The position numbers were made by a program, and so were the translations under genes. From an uncultured Bacilli bacterium (lineage in GTDB: Bacteria > Bacillota_I > Bacilli_A > RF39 > UBA660), in NCBI GenBank assembly GCA_944363735.1, contig CALVVB010000005.1:1-41855 (forward strand): a DNA stretch of 41,855 nucleotides. The letters are read 5' to 3'. Shown here piece after piece: positions 1 to 7,247 of this stretch. Position 1 is the first letter of the stretch, and the number at the start of each line of letters is the position of its first letter. The notes beneath the pieces were generated by a model. That model made no database searches, was not told the DNA's origin, and worked only from the letters and a program-made list of their open reading frames with translations.

Positions 1-76
1 TTCATACAAAAACCTCTCCATTTCTTCTATTTTATCATGGAGAAGTTTCTATTTACACAATTTTATTTACAGACTC
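1..76 (-). mobile_element. Start of an IS256-type insertion sequence (runs off the window)
   Basis: On the minus strand, positions 75-52 read like an IS256-family terminal inverted repeat (GAGTCTGTAAATAAAATTGT followed by GTAAA). A ribosome-binding site GGAGAGG lies at 19-13 and an ATG at 5-3, so a transposase gene would begin here and leave the window. Only the first codon is visible. The family call rests on the terminal repeat and its spacing to the start codon, compared from memory; the protein cannot be seen. Confidence 0.45.
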
Positions 77-115
77 ACTAAAAAAGTATTATTGAAATCC
101 TAATTTAGTTCTGTA

Positions 116-333
116 CTAGATTGGGATTTTATATTTTAAATCATAACTTGGTTTTCTTTTATGAATATCTCTAATCAACTCTTCTAAATCTCTATGATTA
201 ATTTCATATCTATTTAAAACATCCTTTGTCTTTAACTATTTATAATATCCATTTCTTGATATGTTTATTAATTTATATAAAGATTTAACAGAAAATTCCT
301 TTTGTTTTATTTCTTGAACATTGCAACTTAACC
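116..333 (-). pseudogene. Decayed IS3-family transposase (OrfB N-terminal piece)
   Basis: The minus strand translates to a run containing SVKSLYKLINISRNGYYK, a TAG stop (236-238), then NRYEINHRDLEELIRDIHKR and a PSYDLKYK-like end, stopping at 116. This matches the usual start of IS3/IS150 OrfB proteins, a helix-turn-helix ending in a GYYKW-like motif followed by an ELI..IH...P.YG-like segment. The conserved Trp codon has become TAG. No DDE catalytic core follows, and the IS256-type end abuts the remnant. It is a dead fragment. Confidence 0.6.
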
Positions 334-355
334 ATCTCCTTTATTTTATTATAAC

Positions 356-385
356 AAAAAAATGTAGACACTTTTGTGTCTACAT
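356..385 (-). terminator. Intrinsic terminator of the 411-1226 gene
   Basis: A perfect 10-bp stem (ATGTAGACAC / GTGTCTACAT) closes a 4-base loop and, on the minus strand, is followed by a run of seven T. It lies 26 bases after the stop codon of the upstream minus-strand gene. Confidence 0.85.
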
Positions 386-410
386 CTATCTTACAACTTC
401 AGAAAAATCA

Positions 411-1226
411 CTACTCTTTTATTCTTGATACAAATGAATACATATTATCATTATCTATATTAAAAGTATAAACATAAGTCGTTGGTTCACTAACTTTAAT
501 ACTAGAATCTAGTGGCACTTGTGTAACTTCTTCATAAATAATTATCTGATTATCATATTTTACTGCTTTAGTTACTTTACTATTAAAATATGAACCACTA
601 ACTCTTCCTACTTCAATTATATAGGGAATATAACCATCAAGGGTTTCATTGTAAATATAGTATTTTACACCATATGGGTCTGTTTTAATTGGAATAGATT
701 TATCAATAACAATATTATTACCAAATAAATCTCTATAAGCTAAAAGTAAAGCATCATATGTAAAAAATGAAACATAATTATCATCCAATCCCCATACATC
801 TCCTCTACATAAAGTATGATAAGACAATCCTAAAGAGGAATAAGTATATCCTGTGATTACCATTGTTGTAGGCAGATTAACTATACTAACATTACTAAGT
901 TCATCTTCTTTAAGATTTTGATAAGCTAAAGTAAGTTTACTCATCTCACTAGCTTGACTAACAATATAATTATCATTATTTTCATACATAAAATACTTAT
1001 AATAACTATTATCTTTTAATACCACTTTATTATATAAAGATTGAACTAATCTACTATTAATATCTAATGTTTCAATAGAAGAACTAGTTTCAACTGTATC
1101 AGGATCAACTTTCTCTTTATTATTTGTAGTTCTTATATCATCTTTGAATAGGATATAACTAACACCTGCTGCAATTGCTAAAAGAGCGACAATAACACTA
1201 GTTATTAAAATATTTTTTTGACTCAT
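411..1226 (-). CDS. Membrane-anchored extracytoplasmic protein of unknown function
   Basis: I do not recognise the family. The start chosen is the ATG at 1226 (MSQKN), because GGAGG lies 8 bases upstream; a longer frame to 1265 has no such site. The 271-aa product has a short positive N-terminus, one hydrophobic segment at about residues 5-27, and a polar remainder, so it is probably anchored in the membrane with the C-terminal 240 residues outside. The outer part is rich in Tyr, Asn and Ser, with beta-strand-like stretches near the end. It is a single gene with its own terminator. A TATACT box near 1256-1261 on the minus strand may be its -10 element, but no good -35 is visible. No catalytic motif was found. 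Confidence 0.7.
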   Translation of the reverse strand: MSQKNILITSVIVALLAIAAGVSYILFKDDIRTTNNKEKVDPDTVETSSSIETLDINSRLVQSLYNKVVLKDNSYYKYFMYENNDNYIVSQASEMSKLTLAYQNLKEDELSNVSIVNLPTTMVITGYTYSSLGLSYHTLCRGDVWGLDDNYVSFFTYDALLLAYRDLFGNNIVIDKSIPIKTDPYGVKYYIYNETLDGYIPYIIEVGRVSGSYFNSKVTKAVKYDNQIIIYEEVTQVPLDSSIKVSEPTTYVYTFNIDNDNMYSFVSRIKE

Positions 1227-1320
1227 CAAGACCTCCATCTGTACTGCATATAAATAGTATAACAAATGTTAGGTTGTATAGCCATTTTTAATTTTTTTAA
1301 GTGTAAACTGCCTGTAAATA

Positions 1321-2910
1321 CTAAATACTCCTCTTTTCATAATATTCATCAAAAGAAAGTCTTCTATCTATTATAGAGCCATCATCTAATATTTCGATGA
1401 TTCTATTACAAACAGTTTGATTTAACTCGTGGTCTCTAGAAGTTAATATTAACTCTCCCCCAAAATTTTCCAGACCTTTATTTAAAGATGTTATACTCTC
1501 TAAATCTAAGTGGTTAGTAGGTTCATCCAATATGAGAAAATTAGGTTCTTCTAACATTAATTTACTAAACATGCAACGAGCTTTCTCTCCTCCTGATAAA
1601 ACACTAACTTTCTTAAATACATCTTCTCCACTAAATAACATTCTTCCTAAAAAACTTCTTATATGAGTATCATCATCTACTTTGTAAAACTGACTTAACC
1701 ACTCAATAATAGTTTTATCATTGTCAAAATAATTACTATTATCTTGTGGTAAATAACCAGCTTCTATTGTCTTTCCAAACACTATTTCACCATCATCATA
1801 TTTAGTAATTCCTGCAAGTATATCAAAAAGTGTTGTTTTTGCTAGATCATTATTAGATATTATTGCAATCTTATCTCCTCTTAGAACTGTAAACGATATT
1901 TTATTAAGAATTTTTTTACCATCAACCTCTTTAACTAGATTAGTTACTTTAAGTACTTCTTTACCAATATTTTTAGTAATCTTAAAGTCTATATAAGGAT
2001 ACTTTCTAGATGAAGGTACTATCTCATCTAATTCAATCTTCTCTAACATCTTCTTTCTAGAAGTTGCTTGTTTACTTTTAGAAGCATTTGCAGAGAATCT
2101 TGCAATAAAGTCTTGTAATTCTTTTATTTTTTCTTCTTTCTTCTTATTAGCATCCTTCATTTGCTTTAAAGCTAGTTCACTAGATTGATACCAAAAGTCA
2201 TAATTACCAATATATATCTTCATCTTACCATAATCTATATCTACAATATGGGTACATACTTTATTTAAGAAATGTCTATCATGGCTGACTACTATTACAG
2301 TATTAGGGTAATTTATTAAAAACTCTTCTAACCAACTAATTGCATCTAAATCCAAACTGTTGGTAGGTTCGTCTAATAAAAGAATATCAGGATTACCAAA
2401 TAAAGCTGATGCTAACATTACCTTTACTCTTAATTTAACAGGAATATCCTTCATACTCTTATCAAAATATTCATCACTAACTCCTAGATTAGTTAAAAGT
2501 ATGGCAGCATCATTTTCAGCATTCCATCCATCCATATCTAAAAATTCTGCTTCAAGATCAGCGAGTCTATATCCATCTTCTTCACTAAATTCTGTATGAG
2601 AGTATAATTCTTCTTTTTCTTTCATAATTTTATAAAGTTTATCATTACCCATAATAACAACATCTAAAACTCTCATATCATCATATTCATAATGATCTTG
2701 TTTTAAAATAGAAATTCTTTCGCCTTTACTAACTGTAATATCTCCTGTTGTGGTATCAATTTCTTTTGTAAGGAGTTTTAAAAAAGTACTTTTTCCTGCT
2801 CCATTCGCTCCTATTATTCCATAACAATTTCCATTAGTAAATTTTAAATTAACATCACTGAATAAAGTCCTTTTATCAAATTTTAGACTAACATTATTTA
2901 CTTGTAACAT
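1321..2910 (-). CDS. ykpA: ABC-F family ATPase, YkpA/YbiT type, with one degenerate nucleotide site
   Basis: This 529-aa cytoplasmic protein has two ABC ATPase domains and no membrane segment. ABC-F proteins act on ribosomes rather than transporting solutes. The linker with a lysine-rich helix and the segment RFSANASKSKQATSRKK (about residues 271-287) is typical of the YkpA/YbiT branch. Domain 1 has a normal Walker A (GANGAGKST, 34-42), Walker B (DILLLDEP) and H-loop (H210), but its signature is IPVKLR (156-161) instead of LSGGxx. Domain 2 has a normal signature (LSGGEK, 438-443) and Walker B, but its Walker A is SNNDLAKTT (352-360) and its H-loop His is Arg492. All defects fall in the same composite site, so one ATP site looks intact and the other dead. 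Some Firmicute relatives may share part of this. The start has a TGAGGTGATATT ribosome-binding context. Confidence 0.93.
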   Translation of the reverse strand: MLQVNNVSLKFDKRTLFSDVNLKFTNGNCYGIIGANGAGKSTFLKLLTKEIDTTTGDITVSKGERISILKQDHYEYDDMRVLDVVIMGNDKLYKIMKEKEELYSHTEFSEEDGYRLADLEAEFLDMDGWNAENDAAILLTNLGVSDEYFDKSMKDIPVKLRVKVMLASALFGNPDILLLDEPTNSLDLDAISWLEEFLINYPNTVIVVSHDRHFLNKVCTHIVDIDYGKMKIYIGNYDFWYQSSELALKQMKDANKKKEEKIKELQDFIARFSANASKSKQATSRKKMLEKIELDEIVPSSRKYPYIDFKITKNIGKEVLKVTNLVKEVDGKKILNKISFTVLRGDKIAIISNNDLAKTTLFDILAGITKYDDGEIVFGKTIEAGYLPQDNSNYFDNDKTIIEWLSQFYKVDDDTHIRSFLGRMLFSGEDVFKKVSVLSGGEKARCMFSKLMLEEPNFLILDEPTNHLDLESITSLNKGLENFGGELILTSRDHELNQTVCNRIIEILDDGSIIDRRLSFDEYYEKRSI

Positions 2911-2941
2911 AATATCACCTCAAAACAATTAAAATTTTAAC

Positions 2942-2980
2942 AGAAAAAGAAAGAAAAAGAAAGTTATTTTAAAACTTTCT
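2942..2980 (-). terminator. Probable weak terminator overlapping the 3' end of the 2964-3620 gene
   Basis: An 8-bp stem (AGAAAGTT / AACTTTCT, 2958-2980) spans the stop codon and is followed on the minus strand by a pyrimidine-rich tract interrupted by C. It is a weaker version of an intrinsic terminator. Confidence 0.4.
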
Positions 2981-3620
2981 TATAACTTATTGATGCTTCA
3001 ATAGGATAATGGGTACTAATTTGCATAATATCGACAAGACCAATTTGTTTTTTTACATCAGTTGCTTCTAAATTTTGAGAAATCAACATATGGTGTATTG
3101 GCTTTTTCTTCCCATAATAACTGGAAGCGATAGATGAAGAAATATCTACTAAATTATAATCAGCACAAAATTTTTCTATATCTACATCGTGAAAAGTACC
3201 TGATACTATACATGATTTAACATATTCATTACTATCAGTATTATTATAAAGTCTGTATAGTTCTTTGAACTCTTCTAGGCTTTCTTTTTTACTTTTCTTG
3301 ACATTAAATAAGGCAATAGGATCTCTTTCCAGTTGAGAAACAAATACACTACATGTTTTACCATCATGACACCCTAAATATGGAACCTTTGATCTTAATA
3401 AAACCATAGACTGTTTCATATGATTAAATATTCTATATTGACCAAGATTATCTTGCATTTTTAGATTATAAAGTAACTTCTTATTCCCTTGTAACAAAGT
3501 AATATCAAAATTTTCTTTTTTAATAAAATCAACAACTGCTTCTGTAATTTTAGTTTTACCTTTAAGTAAAGCGAAAGCATTTTTGTCTAAATCAAGGCTA
3601 AATATTCTTAAATTTTTCAT
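2964..3620 (-). CDS. Degenerate endonuclease/exonuclease/phosphatase-fold protein
   Basis: The 218-aa protein starts at an ATG with GGAGGGG upstream. The order of segments resembles the endonuclease-exonuclease-phosphatase (EEP) superfamily: an N-terminal strand (LRIFSLDLD), DITLLQ at 39-44, VSGTFHD at 139-145, PIHHMLIS at 174-181, and STHYPIEASI at 202-211. In active members these correspond to N, LQE, GDFN, IDxI and SDHxP. Here the catalytic Glu is Gly45, GDFN reads GTFH, the IDxI Asp is His, and SDH is STH; only the last His remains. If the fold call is right, metal-dependent hydrolysis is unlikely and a binding role is more plausible. No signal peptide. It sits between the ABC-F and Ca2+-ATPase genes with no obvious functional link. 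The fold assignment is from motif order only. Confidence 0.6.
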   Translation of the reverse strand: MKNLRIFSLDLDKNAFALLKGKTKITEAVVDFIKKENFDITLLQGNKKLLYNLKMQDNLGQYRIFNHMKQSMVLLRSKVPYLGCHDGKTCSVFVSQLERDPIALFNVKKSKKESLEEFKELYRLYNNTDSNEYVKSCIVSGTFHDVDIEKFCADYNLVDISSSIASSYYGKKKPIHHMLISQNLEATDVKKQIGLVDIMQISTHYPIEASISYKKVLK

Positions 3621-3662
3621 AATACCCCTCCGAATGTGCCATTATTATAGCATATAACTTTA

Positions 3663-6275
3663 TTAAACGCAACCTAAATTTCCTTTACTTTTAAGATATA
3701 GCTTTCTAATAAATTCTACTGGTATAACAGAAAAAGCACAGATTAGCATTATTTCTATTTCTTTTAAGCTAAGAGATGTTGTTCTAAATAAATCACCTCC
3801 ATAATAAATTAGAAGAACTTGAACTGCTACTATGAAAAGAATTATTCCTAAAAACACTTTATTAGAAAGAAGGTTAGCAAAGATATTTAAACGAGAAGTT
3901 CTAGCATTAAAACTATTAAATATCATCATAAATATGAAAAGGCCAAAGAAAGCACTCATAAAATAAATATCGTTTTTACCACTTCTAAAGAATGAATGAA
4001 TTAGAGGACTTTTTAAAAAGAATATGCAAAGTAAAAAGGAATAAATACTAGTAAAGACTATCTCATGTATCATATAACTATTAAGAATTTTCTCATCACG
4101 TTTTTTAGGAGGCTCATCCATATATTCTAAAAGAGGAGCTTCATAAGAAAAAGCAATACCTGCAAGAGTATCCATAACCATATTAACCCAAAGCATTTGA
4201 ATAACAGTTACAGGATTAGCAACTCCGATAAAAGGTCCTACTATTGATAAGAAAACAGCGCAGAAATTAACAGTTAATTGAAAAATAATGAATTTACGAA
4301 TACTTTTAAATATTGTTCTACCATAAAGTATTGCTTTAACAATGGAATTGAAGTTGTTGTCAAGTAGAATAATATCACTAGCTTCTTTAGCAACTTCTGT
4401 CCCACTTCCCATAGCAAAACCAACATCTGCCTTTTTTAAAGCAGGAGCATCATTAACACCATCACCAGTCATACCGACAACTAAACCTAACTCTTGACTT
4501 AGTCTAACTAATCTACTCTTATCAGTAGGTAAAGCTCTTGAAACAACAGAAAGTCTAGGAATAATCTTTTTAACATCAACATCACTCATATTATTAAGTT
4601 CACTACTTGTAAGAATAATATCTTTATCATCAAAAATAATTCCTGCATCTTTTGCAATAGACATCGCTGTCTTCTTATTATCCCCAGTAATCATAACAGT
4701 CCTAATACCAGCTTTTCTAACAAGCTCTATTCCATCTTTAACCTCTTCTCTTAACTCATCTTTAATAAATAATAAAGATATAAAAGATAAACCACTACCA
4801 TCATCCATAGCAAGTATTAAGACTCTAATACCAAAAGAGGTATATTCATCTATTACATCTATAATTCTATTTTTATTAACAAAAGGAATCTTTTTTCCAC
4901 TAGAAGAAATATAATACTTACATTTATCAAGTAATACTTCAGGAGCACCTTTATAATAAGTTATCTCTTTACTTCCATCTAATACTTTAGTATAGGAATA
5001 TTTATTCTTACTATCAAAAGGGACTTCCTTTATCTTTTTAACAGAATAATTACTTTCATCTAAATAATTAACAATTGCCTTATCAGTAGCATTCCCTCCT
5101 ATCCAAATATTTTTTTTCTCATCATATACACAATTAGTATTAGATAAAATTGCATTTTTCAAGATATTATAATAAGAAATACTATTCTTAAGTCTATCTT
5201 TTTCTTTATAATAATCAAAATTACCAAACATAACTCCTACTACTTCAAGTTCTCCTTTAGTAAGAGTACCAGTTTTATCTGTAAATAAAATATTTAAACT
5301 CCCAGCAGTCTCTATTCCCATAAGTTTTCTAACTAAAACATTATCTTTTAACATTCTTTTCATATTACTAGAAAGTACCAAAGTAATCATCATAGGTAAC
5401 CCTTCAGGGACAGATACTACTATTATTGTAACAGCAAGTGTTAAAGCTTGAAGAAAATAAGCAACTAGTAAGGATGTATCAGAAAGAGTAAAAAGTATTC
5501 TATTTATATCAAAGTTATTATTTATAATAAGAACAGAAAACAAATATGAAAAAGCAACAAGAAAAGCACCAATATAGCCTATTCTACTAATTACTTTAGC
5601 AAGATCTCTTAACCTTAATTTTAAAGGGCTTTCAGGCTGTTTTTCTTGTAACTCTAAAGATATCTTACCATAAAAAGTATTAATTCCTACTTTAGTAACA
5701 ATCATCTCTCCTACTCCATGATATATAACACTACCTCTTAATAGTTCATTATTATTATTTGGATTAAGTCCACTAATAAAGGGTTTTTTATATACTTCTT
5801 TGCTTTCTCCTGTAATAGAAGATTCATCTACACTAACTTCTCCTTTAATTAGTACACCATCTGCAACTATTCTATCTCCACTTTCAAGTATGATAATATC
5901 TTCTACTACTACATCATTTATATCTATGAGTAATATTTTTCCATCACGTCTGACTTTTACTTTAATAGATTCTGCTTCACTTTGTAGTTTTAAAAAAGCT
6001 TTCTCACTTCCATACTCTGATATTGTTGAAATAAATGATGCTAGAAATATTGCAATTACAATACCAACAGTTTCATACCAATCAAAATCTTGAATTAAAA
6101 ATACTGTTTTAATACCAAGGGCAATTAAAAGTATTTTAATAATTGGATCTCCTAAACTTCTAATTAATTGTCTAAAAAAACTATCTTTTTTTACTGCTAC
6201 TAAAGAATTCTTACCATATTTATCTCGTGACTTAATAACTTCATCATTACTTAAACCATTGCTATTTACTTTCAT
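3663..6275 (-). CDS. Calcium-transporting P-type ATPase (P2 type)
   Basis: The 870-aa integral membrane pump moves cations across the cell membrane using ATP. It has the P2 layout: N-terminal cation ATPase domain, actuator loop with TGES (155-158), PEGLP in M4 (290-294), the phosphorylated Asp333 in DKTGTLTKG, a TGDGVNDAP hinge, and a C-terminal membrane block. M6 contains MLWVNMVMDTLAG, whose Asn and Asp together with the PEGLP Glu form the Ca2+ site II pattern of SERCA/PMCA-like enzymes. The length is typical for bacterial Ca2+-ATPases such as LMCA1. The start has a strong AGGAGG 8 bases upstream. Ca2+ (or Mn2+) export is the likely role; the exact ion is inferred from these residues. Confidence 0.95.
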   Translation of the reverse strand: MKVNSNGLSNDEVIKSRDKYGKNSLVAVKKDSFFRQLIRSLGDPIIKILLIALGIKTVFLIQDFDWYETVGIVIAIFLASFISTISEYGSEKAFLKLQSEAESIKVKVRRDGKILLIDINDVVVEDIIILESGDRIVADGVLIKGEVSVDESSITGESKEVYKKPFISGLNPNNNNELLRGSVIYHGVGEMIVTKVGINTFYGKISLELQEKQPESPLKLRLRDLAKVISRIGYIGAFLVAFSYLFSVLIINNNFDINRILFTLSDTSLLVAYFLQALTLAVTIIVVSVPEGLPMMITLVLSSNMKRMLKDNVLVRKLMGIETAGSLNILFTDKTGTLTKGELEVVGVMFGNFDYYKEKDRLKNSISYYNILKNAILSNTNCVYDEKKNIWIGGNATDKAIVNYLDESNYSVKKIKEVPFDSKNKYSYTKVLDGSKEITYYKGAPEVLLDKCKYYISSSGKKIPFVNKNRIIDVIDEYTSFGIRVLILAMDDGSGLSFISLLFIKDELREEVKDGIELVRKAGIRTVMITGDNKKTAMSIAKDAGIIFDDKDIILTSSELNNMSDVDVKKIIPRLSVVSRALPTDKSRLVRLSQELGLVVGMTGDGVNDAPALKKADVGFAMGSGTEVAKEASDIILLDNNFNSIVKAILYGRTIFKSIRKFIIFQLTVNFCAVFLSIVGPFIGVANPVTVIQMLWVNMVMDTLAGIAFSYEAPLLEYMDEPPKKRDEKILNSYMIHEIVFTSIYSFLLCIFFLKSPLIHSFFRSGKNDIYFMSAFFGLFIFMMIFNSFNARTSRLNIFANLLSNKVFLGIILFIVAVQVLLIYYGGDLFRTTSLSLKEIEIMLICAFSVIPVEFIRKLYLKSKGNLGCV

Positions 6276-6377
6276 AAGTTACCTCCTAAAAAATAATATG
6301 AAAGTAAGTAATTAATTAAGATAATTATAACAAGACAAAAAAATACATATAACTTAATATATGTATTAATTATATAA

Positions 6378-6404
6378 TAAAAAGAAAAAGAGCCTAGGCT
6401 CTTT
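6378..6404 (-). terminator. Intrinsic terminator of the glucosaminidase gene
   Basis: The perfect palindrome AAAGAGCCTAGGCTCTTT (6387-6404) forms a GC-centred hairpin overlapping the stop codon at 6403-6405. On the minus strand it is followed by TTTTCTTTTTATT. Confidence 0.85.
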
Positions 6405-7134
6405 ATCTACTTCTAATTAATGCAATGTAATTATTTACTTTACTAGTCCAAGTAGTACTTGCTGCATATTTTGGACCAATTGTCTCAACAGTAGTTAAAC
6501 CAACAGCATAATAATTACGATATAAGTTATCTAAATAACCCATAATACCTTCATCAAGTGTAGGATATGCTTTATAAGATCCTCCGCCACAACTAGGTCC
6601 ACCTTTTTGACCACCAACATTATTACACTCACGAACTAAACTACTACAAGTACCATTACATCCAGTCTCATGAAGAATAATAGCAGTTGCCATATAAGGA
6701 TCGATTCCCAGTTGTAGTGAATAACTAGCAATTAGATATCCTTTTCCTGAAATATTAGACTTTAAAGATCTATTTAACTTATCAGCTAACTCTTCCATTG
6801 TTAATCCATCGTAAACTATAGGATCAACCGGGATAGTACTAACATCTTCATAAGTTTTAACATCCTCAAGTTCTTCTTCAATAACTACTTTTTCTGTTTT
6901 TATATTAGTAGATTCATTTTCTATTTCAGTATTATCAGATTCTAAATCAGAACTATTTTCATTATTTTCTACTTCTTTAATTTTTCCTGAATAAGAATCG
7001 TTCATTGTCACAGTTTCATAAGCTACAGTATTATCTTCTATTTCAAAAGCTTTATACTGTAATACTCCGGCTAAACCTATCATAAAAACACCAATTGATG
7101 CTAAAGTAAGGCTCAGCTTACTAACTTTTTTCAT
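6403..7134 (-). CDS. Membrane-anchored lysozyme-like glucosaminidase
   Basis: The start at 7134 (MKKVSK) is set by GGAGG 5 bases upstream; the frame continues to 7158 without a site. The 243-aa product has a signal anchor (about 9-26), a long acidic Glu/Asn/Ser linker (about 31-105), and a C-terminal lysozyme-like domain with LHETGCNG carrying the presumed catalytic Glu156, followed by NNVGG, YPTLDEGI and YAASTTW, as in endo-beta-N-acetylglucosaminidase (GH73-like) domains. It should cut peptidoglycan glycan strands outside the cell. Four cysteines lie close together in the catalytic domain (159, 163, 170, 182) and could form disulfides. The gene has its own promoter, a palindromic operator candidate and a terminator, so it is a single transcription unit. 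Confidence 0.85.
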   Translation of the reverse strand: MKKVSKLSLTLASIGVFMIGLAGVLQYKAFEIEDNTVAYETVTMNDSYSGKIKEVENNENSSDLESDNTEIENESTNIKTEKVVIEEELEDVKTYEDVSTIPVDPIVYDGLTMEELADKLNRSLKSNISGKGYLIASYSLQLGIDPYMATAIILHETGCNGTCSSLVRECNNVGGQKGGPSCGGGSYKAYPTLDEGIMGYLDNLYRNYYAVGLTTVETIGPKYAASTTWTSKVNNYIALIRSR

Positions 7135-7162
7135 AGTTCCTCCTTCAAATAAGAACAATAAA

Positions 7163-7199
7163 ATTATAGCAAATTATTATTTTTTTGTCAAATTTGACA
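7163..7199 (-). promoter_or_regulatory. Sigma-A promoter with a palindromic operator candidate over the -35 box
   Basis: On the minus strand TTGACA (7191-7186), a 17-bp spacer and TATAAT (7168-7163) form a consensus promoter 29 bases before the glucosaminidase start. The -35 box is half of a perfect 14-bp palindrome, TGTCAAATTTGACA (7186-7199), which could be a repressor site. The promoter is clear; the operator role is inference. Confidence 0.75.
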
Positions 7200-7247
7200 C
7201 CTGAACCTATTATATTATATGCATTTTTTATATTTTTTACTTGACTT

